45,300 nucleotides of DNA from Actinomycetes bacterium (GCA_014190235.1 BJGC01000006.1:1-45300); one strand, 5' to 3'. Counted from the stretch's first letter, positions 37,866-45,300 are shown. Program-made: numbers and translations. Notes: generated by a model not told the origin, from the sequence alone.

Positions 37866-38675
37866 TCATCGACCGATGAAATTTGCTGGTCGCTTCTCCA
37901 TAAACGCAGCAACACCCTCTTTGAAATCTTTTGTCCTAAACAACGGCAAGAGTTGCAAGAAAACATGATGAATGTTTTGTTCGAACGTTTCTGTCTCAGC
38001 CGCTCGCATCATGCGCTTGATAGCACGAATTGCCAACGGAGCGTTTGCTGCAATCTCATTTGCCATTGACGTCACAAAGTCGTGCAATTCAGATGCGGGC
38101 ACAACATGGTTCACAAGACCGAGTTCTAAGGACTCAGCCGCACTCAGAGTTCGACCAGTAAAAGATATTTCGGCAGCCTTGGCGTATCCGACCATGCGCG
38201 GTAACAGCCATGTTCCGCCGCTCTCGGGCAGAATTCCCCGTTTGGCAAATCCGGGGGCGAGTTTGGCGGTGTCTGCGGCGACACGAATATCAGCGCCAAA
38301 TGCAATATCTAATCCGTAGCCGGCAGCGCCACCGTTGAGCGAACAGATCACAGGAGTATCGATATTGTGCAACACGATTGGTGGTGCGTTTCGAATATCG
38401 AATTCAGAGACATTGGCTCCAACATTGTCGAGAACGCCAAGTTTTTCTGAACTGGTTCCCATTTGCGACGCCATATCGAGGCCAGCGCAAAATGCCTTGC
38501 CCGCTCCCGTCAAAATAATGCAACGAACATTGGGATCGGCATCTGCCTTCAGGAGCATGGCTGATAGCTGATCCAACATTGCTCCCGAGATTGTGTTCAT
38601 GCGATGTGGTGCATTGAGCGTCAGGGTGGCGATAAAGCCATCGACTGCATAAAGGACTTCTGTGTTTTCTTCCAT
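37866..38675 (-). CDS. enoyl-CoA hydratase/isomerase family protein
   Basis: A 269-residue crotonase-fold protein, expected to act on acyl-CoA thioesters in fatty acid or related degradation. The oxyanion-hole regions are KAFCAGLDMAS and SLNGGAAGYGLDIAF. Glu151 in GILPESGGTW corresponds to one catalytic glutamate of the hydratases; the other position has Asp123 in GYGLD where Glu is usual. The reaction is therefore uncertain and could be isomerase-, hydratase- or hydrolase-like. It is divergent from a histidine phosphatase gene 37 bases away. Confidence 0.85.
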   Translation of the reverse strand: MEENTEVLYAVDGFIATLTLNAPHRMNTISGAMLDQLSAMLLKADADPNVRCIILTGAGKAFCAGLDMASQMGTSSEKLGVLDNVGANVSEFDIRNAPPIVLHNIDTPVICSLNGGAAGYGLDIAFGADIRVAADTAKLAPGFAKRGILPESGGTWLLPRMVGYAKAAEISFTGRTLSAAESLELGLVNHVVPASELHDFVTSMANEIAANAPLAIRAIKRMMRAAETETFEQNIHHVFLQLLPLFRTKDFKEGVAAFMEKRPANFIGR

Positions 38676-38712
38676 AAGGGCAAACTAGTGCCTGAATGCC
38701 ACAATCACAGAC

Positions 38713-39384
38713 ATGAACAAATCCTCGCCACAAGCCATTGCCCAACCGACACTTGAAATGGCAGTCGGAGAGGTGTGTCGGATTCTGCTCATTCGTCACG
38801 GTCGTTCTGATGATGTCGTGCCTGGCAGCCCCGAGAGCGCTGATCCTCCTCTGCATGCGATCGGGGTCAAGCAAGCCAACGCAGTTGGACAGCGGCTCGC
38901 TGGCACTGCCCTGCACGCGGTGTATTCAAGTCATTTACTGCGCGCCCACAACACGGCGATCGCGATTGCTACACACCACGGACTCAGCGTCGGCATCAAC
39001 GAAGATCTCGAAGAAATTAAACTTGGCGACTGGGGACACGGCGAGTTTCGTCGTCGTGCTGCCACCGCAGACCCAGAGTTCATGGACTGGACGACTCGCG
39101 GCACTTGGGACGGCATCCCAGGTGGCGAAGGAGACGCTGTTTTTCGAACACGAGTAACCAACGCCATCAATTCCATTGCAAGCCGACATCTCGGCCAGAC
39201 AGTCGCAGTTGTCGTACACGGAGGTGTGATCAATGCGTACATAGCCAAGATGATGGGATCAGACAGAACAATGTGGTTAACAATCGAAAACACGAGCATC
39301 ACGATCGTTAAGGTCGGCGCGACTTCTTCGAGTATCCAAACCATTAACGACTGTCAACACCTCTACGATCAGGTATCACTATGA
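38713..39384 (+). CDS. second histidine phosphatase family protein
   Basis: A 223-residue histidine phosphatase with about 20 extra N-terminal residues before the active-site LLIRHGRSDD, where His29 is the phospho-acceptor. SSHLLRAHNTAI, LEEIKLGDW and VVVHGGVINAYIAKMMG complete the site. It is clearly a paralogue of the phosphatase at 31579 (both have the His-Gly-Gly-Val-Ile-Asn block). The gene overlaps the next one by four bases as ATGA. The physiological substrate is not known. Confidence 0.85.
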   Translation: MNKSSPQAIAQPTLEMAVGEVCRILLIRHGRSDDVVPGSPESADPPLHAIGVKQANAVGQRLAGTALHAVYSSHLLRAHNTAIAIATHHGLSVGINEDLEEIKLGDWGHGEFRRRAATADPEFMDWTTRGTWDGIPGGEGDAVFRTRVTNAINSIASRHLGQTVAVVVHGGVINAYIAKMMGSDRTMWLTIENTSITIVKVGATSSSIQTINDCQHLYDQVSL

Positions 39385-40325
39385 CAACTGCTCCTGCGCC
39401 CTTCGCTACGCGTATCACTCAAATGCTCGGCATCGACTATCCAATCGTGCAGGCGCCGATGGGATGGATCGCACGATCACAACTTGCATCTTCGGTCTCT
39501 AATGCTGGTGGACTCGGAATAATAGAAACCTCCTCAGGAGAACTCGAAGCAGTCCGCACCGAAATCGGTAAAATGCGCACACTCACTGATAAGCCATTCG
39601 GTGTCAATATCGCCCAACTCTTCGTTCGTGATCCGACAATTGTTGATTTCGTTATCGAACAAGGTGTTCGCTTTGTCACCACATCTGCTGGTGATCCGCG
39701 CAAGTACACCCAACAGTTAAAAGATGCGGGTCTCATCGTTTTTCACGTCGTACCGACATTGGCTGCAGCCCTCAAGGCCCAAGATGCGGGCGTTGACGGA
39801 CTCGTCGTTGAGGGCGGAGAAGGCGGTGGCTTTAAGAATCCACGCGATGTTGCCACGATGGTGCTGTTGCCCTTGGTTGCGTCGCGCATTGACTTGCCAA
39901 TTATCGCTGCAGGCGGCATCACAGACGGAGTTTCTATGGCTGCTGCGCTCGCTCTTGGTGCAGAGGGAGTACAAATGGGAACGCGAATGGTGTCTGCGCT
40001 TGAATCCCCTGTTCATGACAACTGGAAAAATGCCATCCTCAATGCAGCCGAAACCGACACTGTTTTTCTTAATCGATTTGGACGCCCTGGGTTTAGGGCA
40101 CTGCGCACTGAACTCACAACCAAATTAGAACATGACGACGAAGTTGGCATGGGAGTGTTTGCCAAAGCAATGGACCTGTATTTTGGTGGTGACATGGAGT
40201 CAGCCATTGCGCTCACTGGTCAAGTCGCTGGTCGCATTACACAAGTGCTGAGCACAGAAGAAATTTTGCACACCACAATTACCGAGTGCAGGTCGGTATT
40301 AGATCGTATGCGTACCTTTTCGTAG
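39381..40325 (+). CDS. nitronate monooxygenase/FabK-like flavoprotein lacking the usual histidine
   Basis: A 314-residue FMN-binding TIM-barrel protein of the 2-nitropropane dioxygenase family. The N-terminal IDYPIVQAPMGWIA, the flavin-binding GGLGIIETSSGE and IIAAGGITDG, and LGAEGVQMGTRM are present. In class I nitronate monooxygenases a catalytic His follows Glu-Gly-x-Glu-Ala-Gly-Gly; here the block reads VEGGEGGGFKN (143-153), with Phe151 in that place. So nitronate oxidation is doubtful and an oxidoreductase role on an enoyl or other substrate is possible. It is translationally coupled to the phosphatase gene, and its end overlaps convergent ctaA by 27 bases. Confidence 0.85.
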   Translation: MTTAPAPFATRITQMLGIDYPIVQAPMGWIARSQLASSVSNAGGLGIIETSSGELEAVRTEIGKMRTLTDKPFGVNIAQLFVRDPTIVDFVIEQGVRFVTTSAGDPRKYTQQLKDAGLIVFHVVPTLAAALKAQDAGVDGLVVEGGEGGGFKNPRDVATMVLLPLVASRIDLPIIAAGGITDGVSMAAALALGAEGVQMGTRMVSALESPVHDNWKNAILNAAETDTVFLNRFGRPGFRALRTELTTKLEHDDEVGMGVFAKAMDLYFGGDMESAIALTGQVAGRITQVLSTEEILHTTITECRSVLDRMRTFS

Positions 40326-41201
40326 TGGGGCTATCAAGATATGACAGATAGTCAGCCAGTACGCAATAACTCCTGCGATATGAATTGACACTAAGAAAAC
40401 CGGAACACCACTGAAATATTGCGCATACCCAATGACGCCCTGAAATAATCCGACAATCACAAAAGTGCGCATCGACTCATCGAGTGAGTTAAGCGATGAG
40501 CTTGCTGGACTTTTTTTGATACGTCTGAGCACCACCGCCGCCACGACAAACAACAAGATAACAACCGCACTATGCACCCGCGCAACAGAACGTAAGTCAA
40601 ATTCAAACCGAACCGCATTCTCGTCGCCTGCGTGAGGGCCAGTTGCGGTCACGACTGTTCCGGCTATCAGTGTTGCTGTCGCCAGTAGTCCAAATATCCT
40701 GATGTCGCGCTGTATCACAGGTGGAATGCCATCTGTCCTGCGTAACGCACAAGGCTCTTCCTCACCGCTTTTTCGAAAAAGAATGAATCCACAAGTCACC
40801 AACACCATTGACAAAAGAAAGTGACCCATGTTGGCAAGCGGGTTCAATCCTGTCAGCACAACTACTCCGCCCAACACGACCTGGGCAAGAACACCGACCA
40901 CCAGCGACCACGACCACAACATGAGATCACGCCGATACGGTCGTCTGTAGCGCGCTGCCAGCACGGCGATGATGACCATCGCAGAAACAACGCCGGTAAA
41001 CAGTCTGTTGATTTGCTCAATCGCCGCGTGACTGCTTGAAACATCGACAAACTTGTCTTGACTGCAACGCGGCCAGTCAGCACATCCGAGCCCGGAGCCT
41101 GTCAATCGCACGAGTGCACCGGTCAGCACAATTACGCACAACGCCGCCAGTGATAGGCCAGCAATGCGGCGGTATGTCTGAGAAGAGACCACAAGAGGCA
41201 C
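40299..41201 (-). CDS. ctaA: heme A synthase (COX15/CtaA family)
   Basis: A 300-residue membrane protein with about eight transmembrane helices that oxidises heme O to heme A for aa3-type cytochrome oxidases. SGLGCADWPRCSQ holds Cys40 and Cys46, the extracellular cysteine pair of the CtaA type, followed by SHAAIEQINRLFTG with a heme-ligand histidine; further histidines are in NMGHFLLSM, RVHSAVV and SIHIAGV. The start is GTG at 41201 (or GTG 41192). No cytochrome oxidase genes are in the window. The presence of this gene points to an aerobic organism. Confidence 0.92.
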   Translation of the reverse strand: MPLVVSSQTYRRIAGLSLAALCVIVLTGALVRLTGSGLGCADWPRCSQDKFVDVSSSHAAIEQINRLFTGVVSAMVIIAVLAARYRRPYRRDLMLWSWSLVVGVLAQVVLGGVVVLTGLNPLANMGHFLLSMVLVTCGFILFRKSGEEEPCALRRTDGIPPVIQRDIRIFGLLATATLIAGTVVTATGPHAGDENAVRFEFDLRSVARVHSAVVILLFVVAAVVLRRIKKSPASSSLNSLDESMRTFVIVGLFQGVIGYAQYFSGVPVFLVSIHIAGVIAYWLTICHILIAPLRKGTHTI

Positions 41202-41257
41202 ACCTAGACACTAAACAGCCAAGCACACATCGTCCACTTCCGCGTAGGGCACTCAAA

Positions 41258-42379
41258 GTGGCTACGGTCACAGTCGTGCTCAGTTCATACGACGACTACC
41301 CCATCCATCAGACCGACCGACCCATCGCCCATCCCGTGAGCGGTGATCCAGGCCATTACGACAGATACTTTTTTAATGGCTACAACTCTGACGGCAGTGT
41401 GTACTTTGCGCTTGCTTTGGGGGTGTATCCCAACAGACATGTCATAGATGCATCTTTTAGTGTGGTGCAAAACGGCAAACAGATCAGCCTGCACGCATCA
41501 GCGCGGGCGCCTCTTGATCGCATGCAGTGCACGTCTGTGGGACCCATCAGCATTGAAGTTCTCACGCCCTTGCGCCGACTTGCTGTTCGAGTCAACTCAC
41601 CAGAGCACGCAATTTTCGCCGATCTCATTTTTGAAGGCGAGACAGTCTCCTACGAAGAACCGCACTTTCATTTGCGAAGCGGAGTTCGAGATATTTTTAG
41701 CTACACACGATTAACTCAAGTCGGGCATTGGGATGGCTGGCTCGAATCTCATGGACAACGCATCCAACTAGATCAAACAACAACGTTTGGATCGCGAGAT
41801 CGCTCTTGGGGCGTGAGGCCGGTTGGTGAGCGTGTCGCAATAGGCGCCCCAACATCGTCTCCTCAATTTTATTGGCTGTGGGCGCCCGTTCGCTTCGCAA
41901 AGTTTGCAACCCATTTCGATATCAACGAACATGCGGACGGAACTCGTTGGCATCAAACTGCTGCCCGACTTAACGCAGACGACACAGTTCTTGAAGCCCA
42001 AGCAGTTGACTACTCAATCGAGTGGCAAAGTGGCACCAGGCATATGCAAAATTTTCAACTTCGCTATAAGTTTGGCAACGCTCAGGCAACACTGGATTTC
42101 ACTCCCCTTGTGCATTTTCAGATGCTTGGGTTGGGATACGGGCATCCCGAATGGGGTCACGGGATGTGGAAAGGTGAATCCGCACAAGGTGCAGAGGAAT
42201 GGGATCTTCCGATCAGTACGCCTCTGTCGCCAACGCATCTACACGTGCAGACCTTGTGTCGAGTCGCCATGAAAGATACTGATGGCAAACAGCACGACGG
42301 AATGGGCATTCTTGAAACACTCGTTATCGGGCCGCATCAACCGTCGAACTTCGTATCGATTTTAGATGGTGCTCAATAA
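41258..42379 (+). CDS. conserved actinobacterial protein of unknown function, YDRYFFNGY family
   Basis: A 373-residue beta-rich soluble protein. Marked blocks are YDDYPIHQT near the start, YDRYFFNGY at 34-42, DRSWGVRP near the middle, and YGHPEWGHGMWKGE towards the end. I recall similar proteins in mycobacteria and relatives, without a firm function; the all-beta pattern resembles the lipocalin-like or CrtC-type hydratase folds, but this is a guess. The frame is open back to 41036, but that part is antisense to ctaA, so I start at the GTG at 41258, which has AGGG eight bases upstream; GTG 41276 is another option. It is divergent from ctaA and ends ten bases from the convergent SDR gene. Confidence 0.7.
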   Translation: MATVTVVLSSYDDYPIHQTDRPIAHPVSGDPGHYDRYFFNGYNSDGSVYFALALGVYPNRHVIDASFSVVQNGKQISLHASARAPLDRMQCTSVGPISIEVLTPLRRLAVRVNSPEHAIFADLIFEGETVSYEEPHFHLRSGVRDIFSYTRLTQVGHWDGWLESHGQRIQLDQTTTFGSRDRSWGVRPVGERVAIGAPTSSPQFYWLWAPVRFAKFATHFDINEHADGTRWHQTAARLNADDTVLEAQAVDYSIEWQSGTRHMQNFQLRYKFGNAQATLDFTPLVHFQMLGLGYGHPEWGHGMWKGESAQGAEEWDLPISTPLSPTHLHVQTLCRVAMKDTDGKQHDGMGILETLVIGPHQPSNFVSILDGAQ

Positions 42380-42389
42380 AGGCATTTCG

Positions 42390-43187
42390 TCACGCGTGTA
42401 AAATTGACATTCCACCATCAACGACGATTGTTGCCCCATTGACAAACTGTGATGCTGGCATACAAAGATTCACCGTCATATGTGCAACCTCTTCTGGGTC
42501 ACCGTAGCGCTGTCGAGGTATTTTTCGTTTGGCATAGATCTCTTTGAAATCCTCAGGAATACCAGCGGTCATTGCAGTACGCACCGGACCTGGACACACA
42601 GCATTGACAGTGATGTTGTGACGACCTAACTCAGCGGCAAAGCCCTTGGTGACACCGATTACTCCGTGTTTAGACGCCGTGTAGGCCATCAGTCCTGCGG
42701 TCGCGAGGATTCCTTCGGTTGATGCGATATTGACGATGCGTCCTCCATGTGGCGCCTTTTCTAGGTACGGAACGCATAACCGCATCAGGTGAGCATGTGC
42801 GGACAGGTTGACGGCTAGCGATTTATCCCACGCCTCAGTGAACGCGTTGTCGTCGGCAAACGCAGATGATCTCAGGGCGACACCTGCATTATTGACGAGT
42901 GCATCAATGCTTCCGAATGCGTCAAGACAACATTGCACAATCGCCTGTCGTCCTTGACTCGTTGAAACATCTGCGTGCACTCCAACGACACTGGCCGAAC
43001 CGTAGACGGCTTCAATCTCATCGACAACTTTCTTGACGCCCGGAGCGTCGTAGTCCGTGACCACCACCTTTGCACCTTCGTCTGCAAACACGTGCGCGGT
43101 TGCGCGTCCCATTCCACTCGCTGATCCGGTCACTATGACCCGAATGCCCGCAACGCTACGACTGAGTTGTGATAATCGTGTACTCAC
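42390..43187 (-). CDS. short-chain dehydrogenase/reductase
   Basis: A 265-residue classical SDR. The nucleotide motif TGSASGMGRA, the Asp in TDYDAPG after the second strand (which favours NAD), NNAG, the catalytic Ser in NIASTEG and Tyr-x3-Lys in AYTASKHG are all present, with CPGPVRTAM afterwards. It should oxidise or reduce a hydroxyl or keto group on an unknown substrate. The start is the GTG at 43187: it overlaps the stop of the preceding gene as GTGA and has GGAGG five bases upstream; an ATG four codons earlier lacks such a site. The gene is coupled to the PPOX-type gene. Confidence 0.9.
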   Translation of the reverse strand: MSTRLSQLSRSVAGIRVIVTGSASGMGRATAHVFADEGAKVVVTDYDAPGVKKVVDEIEAVYGSASVVGVHADVSTSQGRQAIVQCCLDAFGSIDALVNNAGVALRSSAFADDNAFTEAWDKSLAVNLSAHAHLMRLCVPYLEKAPHGGRIVNIASTEGILATAGLMAYTASKHGVIGVTKGFAAELGRHNITVNAVCPGPVRTAMTAGIPEDFKEIYAKRKIPRQRYGDPEEVAHMTVNLCMPASQFVNGATIVVDGGMSILHA

Positions 43188-43624
43188 TTGCGCCTCCATT
43201 CATGACGACCCTTCATTCCGTACATCGGAAGATACAAAGCCCTGCTGACTTCGACTTTCATAAACGCTGTGCCTGGTGACTTGTGCGGACCATCGGGAGC
43301 AAATGCTGCTAAGTCGTAGTCGAACACCCCTGTCCAGAGCCGAACTTTTGTATCGACATCCGTATGAACCGTTGCGGTGCCCCACATCTCAACACCATCT
43401 CCGTTTTCGGTCACTTGCCAGTGCAGCGCAACGTTCGGATTCGACTCACAGTTGCGTACCTTGACGGAGTCTGTACCCACCATGATCCACAAGTCGTCTC
43501 CATCCCAACACGGATGCACTGGCACTACATCAGGACAACCGTCTGATCCAACCGTTGCGATATGAGCCCACATGCTCAGTTTGCTGGCCTCTGTCTTAAT
43601 CATCTCGAATGTATCTTGAGACAC
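43184..43624 (-). CDS. pyridoxamine 5'-phosphate oxidase-fold (PPOX) protein
   Basis: A 146-residue split-barrel flavin- or F420-binding protein. HIATVGSDGCPDVVPVHPCWDGDDLWIMV, seen here in the pieces ATVGSDGCPDVVPV and DDLWIMVG, is the N-terminal strand pattern of the family, followed by SVKVRNCESNPNVALHW. Actinobacterial members often use coenzyme F420 or FMN to reduce or oxidise small molecules. I start at the GTG at 43624 because AGGGGG lies five bases upstream; a TTG at 43648 is also open. It heads a two-gene unit with the SDR and is divergent from the TetR-SnoaL fusion gene. Confidence 0.82.
   Translation of the reverse strand: MSQDTFEMIKTEASKLSMWAHIATVGSDGCPDVVPVHPCWDGDDLWIMVGTDSVKVRNCESNPNVALHWQVTENGDGVEMWGTATVHTDVDTKVRLWTGVFDYDLAAFAPDGPHKSPGTAFMKVEVSRALYLPMYGMKGRHEWRRK
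43193..43197 (-). promoter_or_regulatory. ribosome binding site deciding the SDR start
   Basis: GGAGG on the minus strand lies within the last codons of the PPOX-type gene, five bases before the GTG at 43187. This points to coupled translation and to the shorter SDR form. Confidence 0.7.
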
Positions 43625-43629
43625 TTCAT

Positions 43630-43635
43630 CCCCCT
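43630..43635 (-). promoter_or_regulatory. ribosome binding site deciding the PPOX-protein start
   Basis: AGGGGG on the minus strand precedes the GTG at 43624 by five bases. The alternative TTG at 43648 has no comparable site. Confidence 0.55.
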
Positions 43636-43673
43636 GTGATCTAGTCAACGTGACAACACCCGACTGAGGTTAG

Positions 43674-44777
43674 ATGAATACCCCAGCGACGCTTGCGTCC
43701 AAGGCTTTTAGAGGGGTTATTGTGACCCTGGTGAAGAAACAGACAGTGGAGGAACGTCGCCTCGAAATCCTTGCGGCCACATGTCAAGTGGTCATTGAGC
43801 GCGGGTTCGCAGCGACTCGGATCTCTGACGTGGCGAAACAATTGAATGTTTCCAACAGTCTTATCCACTACCACTTTGATTCCAAAGAAAGCCTTCTCGC
43901 GGCAGCATTTGAATACTACGCGCGCCAAGACGTCGTCGAAATGGAAGAAGACATACGAACAGCGCCAACGGCATCCATCCGGATGGCGCGCCTCATCGAA
44001 AACTATGTTCCTGAAGGTAGCCAAGATATGGAATGGATGCTGTGGATCGATGCGTGGGGCGAGGCACTGCGTAATCCCCTCATGAAACGCATCAGTCAAG
44101 ATCTTGACGAACAATCAATTCTTCTTTTCGAGCGCGTACTGCAAGAAGGCATCGAAACTGGAGAATTTGTCTGCCCGAATCCTTCAGCATCTGCCGCGCG
44201 AATCACCGGACTCATTGACGGGCTTGCAATTCAATACGCTGCTCATGAGGCAATGATGACTCGTGAAGACCTCATCAACGCAGTGACGTGGCTCGCCACC
44301 GCAGAAGTTGGAGCACAACCTGGTCAGATCAGCGACGACAGTACGCCCACGTCTGTCTCTACAGTGCCGACTGATACACCTCGCATCATCTCGACATCTG
44401 ATATTCAGTCAATTCGAGGTTTGGTCGAACAATATTGCGACACTTTAAATACGCGCCGTCTAGATGAATGGACAGCTCTGTGGTGTAGCGACGCTCAGTG
44501 GTTTCTTTTTGAAAATAAAAACGCGACAGGGCCCACCGAGATTCGAGCCCTACTCGATTGGTCATTGTCTCATGTGTCTGACCTTGTACAAGTTGCTCCT
44601 CTCGTAGTGATTGAGGCGGGCACGCGTAGCAATAGTGCCATTGGCAGGATCATCATCCGGGAGGACTTCCGTCTGCCAGATGGCACCCTCGTTACCCAGA
44701 CGGGGCGCTACGACGATGAATACGTTCGGACACCGCAGGGATGGCGATTTGCACGCCGCCACCTGACCTTGTTGTAG
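43674..44777 (+). CDS. TetR-type DNA-binding domain fused to a SnoaL/NTF2-like domain
   Basis: A 367-residue two-part protein. Residues about 25-215 form a TetR regulator: ERRLEILAATCQVVIERG, then the helix-turn-helix ATRISDVAKQLNVS and NSLIHYHFDSKESLLAAAF, followed by a BetI-like helical core. After a Thr/Ser/Pro-rich linker (215-242), residues 243-367 match the SnoaL-like/NTF2 fold: IRGLVEQYCDTLNTRRLDEW, ALWCSDAQWFLF, a strand-rich middle and the ending TGRYDDEYVRTPQGWRFARRHL. No stop or frameshift separates the parts. SnoaL-like domains bind or convert small hydrophobic molecules, so the second domain may sense or process the ligand. The start is ATG 43674 with GAGG four bases upstream, or GTG 43722 with GAGGGG seven bases upstream. 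It is divergent from the PPOX-SDR pair. Confidence 0.85.
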   Translation: MNTPATLASKAFRGVIVTLVKKQTVEERRLEILAATCQVVIERGFAATRISDVAKQLNVSNSLIHYHFDSKESLLAAAFEYYARQDVVEMEEDIRTAPTASIRMARLIENYVPEGSQDMEWMLWIDAWGEALRNPLMKRISQDLDEQSILLFERVLQEGIETGEFVCPNPSASAARITGLIDGLAIQYAAHEAMMTREDLINAVTWLATAEVGAQPGQISDDSTPTSVSTVPTDTPRIISTSDIQSIRGLVEQYCDTLNTRRLDEWTALWCSDAQWFLFENKNATGPTEIRALLDWSLSHVSDLVQVAPLVVIEAGTRSNSAIGRIIIREDFRLPDGTLVTQTGRYDDEYVRTPQGWRFARRHLTLL

Positions 44778-44968
44778 CCCGGCCGCCTAGCCCGCACCAC
44801 CCGAAATATGCCCAATCAGGGCTATTTCGCACCGAGATTCATCACTTTGAGTGTTTTACAGACCACATTGACCACTCAGCGTGGGTAATACAGCATTTTA
44901 AGTGAGAAATAGTTTAAGTCCTTCTGCTTCCTGCCGATCCCTATTGCGGATCAACAACGGAGCAGGAC
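44778..44968. other. 191-base intergenic region before the peptidoglycan-binding protein gene
   Basis: This is the largest non-coding gap. It holds one imperfect hairpin (described separately) and a shorter inverted repeat GATCC/GGATC around seven bases near 44936-44952, close to the next ribosome site GGAGCAGG. I see no tRNA and no recognisable riboswitch core; promoter elements for the downstream gene are expected, but I cannot place them with confidence. Confidence 0.4.
44804..44827 (+). terminator. imperfect hairpin after the TetR-SnoaL gene, possible terminator
   Basis: AAATATGCCC (44804-44813) pairs with GGGCTATTT (44819-44827) around the loop AATCA, with one bulged base. No T-run follows, so it may be a factor-dependent terminator, an mRNA end-stabilising hairpin, or a protein binding site. 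Confidence 0.35.
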
Positions 44969-45300
44969 ATGACACAGAACCGAATTACTCGCACAGCAAT
45001 ACATCTCACAGGAGCCCTCATGGCAACGGTCTTGGCTTTCGGTGCAATGACATCAACCACCGCACACGCCGCCACTGCTGCGAACGCATCGACATCGACA
45101 GTCGCGAAAGTCACTGCACCAGGACAACCAAAGTTTGGAGATCAGGGACCAACAGTAGTGGCACTACAGAACGCGATTATGGCCAATGGGTTCAGTCTCA
45201 AGGGAGGCGCAACCGGCAAATTCAATACCGTCACACGACGTGCGCTGCGAACCTTTCAAAAGGTCGTTGGACTCCGTGTTACTGGCGTTGTTGATGAAGC
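44969..45300 (+). CDS. exported peptidoglycan-binding domain protein, 3' end cut by window edge
   Basis: From the ATG at 44969 the frame stays open for 110 codons to the end of the window. The first part is a Sec-type signal peptide: basic MTQNRITR, a hydrophobic core LTGALMATVLAFGAM, and a cleavage site after THA-like AHA near residue 34. Residues about 52-110 form a PG_binding_1 domain: KFGDQGPTVVALQNAIMANG, NTVTRRALRTFQKVVGL and TGVVDE are its repeated-helix pattern. The full protein probably carries a further cell-wall domain such as a hydrolase beyond the window. GGAGCAGG precedes the start. Another frame overlaps this region but makes a composition unlike a real protein. Confidence 0.85.
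   Translation, partial: MTQNRITRTAIHLTGALMATVLAFGAMTSTTAHAATAANASTSTVAKVTAPGQPKFGDQGPTVVALQNAIMANGFSLKGGATGKFNTVTRRALRTFQKVVGLRVTGVVDE

Noticed and set aside
41036-41257. 74-codon upstream extension of the YDRYFFNGY protein
   Set aside because: It is antisense to ctaA, and the conserved part begins after the GTG at 41258.
44902-45294. 130-codon plus-strand frame near the window end
   Set aside because: It overlaps the peptidoglycan-binding gene in another frame; that gene has a signal peptide, a domain match and a ribosome site, while this frame has none.

Overview
The window looks like a compact chromosomal segment of an actinobacterium, most probably of the class Acidimicrobiia. It carries a complete Pup-proteasome set (arc, dop, pup, prcB, prcA, pafA) beside tat and helY, in an order that parallels Mycobacterium tuberculosis. 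It also has a GuaB1-type IMP dehydrogenase relative and several small proteins of actinobacterial type. Base composition is close to half G+C by eye, low for the phylum. Genes are tightly packed, with many ATGA-type junctions, convergent pairs that abut or overlap, and almost no intergenic DNA, as in streamlined aquatic lineages. The lineage is an inference from gene content; no rRNA is present to confirm it.

Region 1 (1-6947): a truncated ThyX-like gene on the minus strand, then a minus-strand run tatB > tatC > helY > a stand-alone diacylglycerol-kinase-type C-terminal lobe > M20 amidohydrolase. A plus-strand glycerophosphodiester phosphodiesterase separates this run from the proteasome genes.

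Region 2 (6953-13969): one co-directional minus-strand unit, arc > dop > pup > prcB > prcA > pafA > lepB. It encodes the tagging ligase, the deamidase/depupylase, the tag, the unfoldase and the 20S core. The pafB/pafC pair that follows pafA in mycobacteria is absent.

Region 3 (13970-20257): a plus-strand ferredoxin faces a minus-strand unit of three small membrane or basic proteins ending in trmI. Further minus-strand genes encode a LON-domain protein, a PBP4-type carboxypeptidase and an ADP-forming acyl-CoA synthetase.

Region 4 (20301-26922): a TetR regulator and a fatty acid desaturase diverge around a clear palindromic operator. They are followed by tkt, tal and a LOG-family nucleotide hydrolase, which together could feed ribose 5-phosphate into sugar-phosphate metabolism, and by a conserved cysteine-rich protein.

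Region 5 (26948-37865): typA with a small basic protein; mobA > rhodanese > RNase D; a histidine phosphatase coupled to an M18 aminopeptidase; guaB1 > cmk > plsC; an alpha/beta hydrolase coupled to a Sua5-type tRNA modification enzyme.

Region 6 (37866-45300): an enoyl-CoA hydratase-like gene, a histidine phosphatase coupled to a nitronate-monooxygenase-like protein, heme A synthase, and a conserved protein of unknown function. A PPOX-fold protein and an SDR form a coupled pair divergent from an unusual TetR-SnoaL fusion. The window ends inside an exported peptidoglycan-binding protein.

I saw no tRNA, rRNA, CRISPR array, insertion sequence or prophage. Most genes are housekeeping. The least familiar elements are the TetR-SnoaL fusion locus, the lone DAGK lobe, the ThyX-like protein with an altered motif, and the nitronate-monooxygenase-like protein without its usual histidine.
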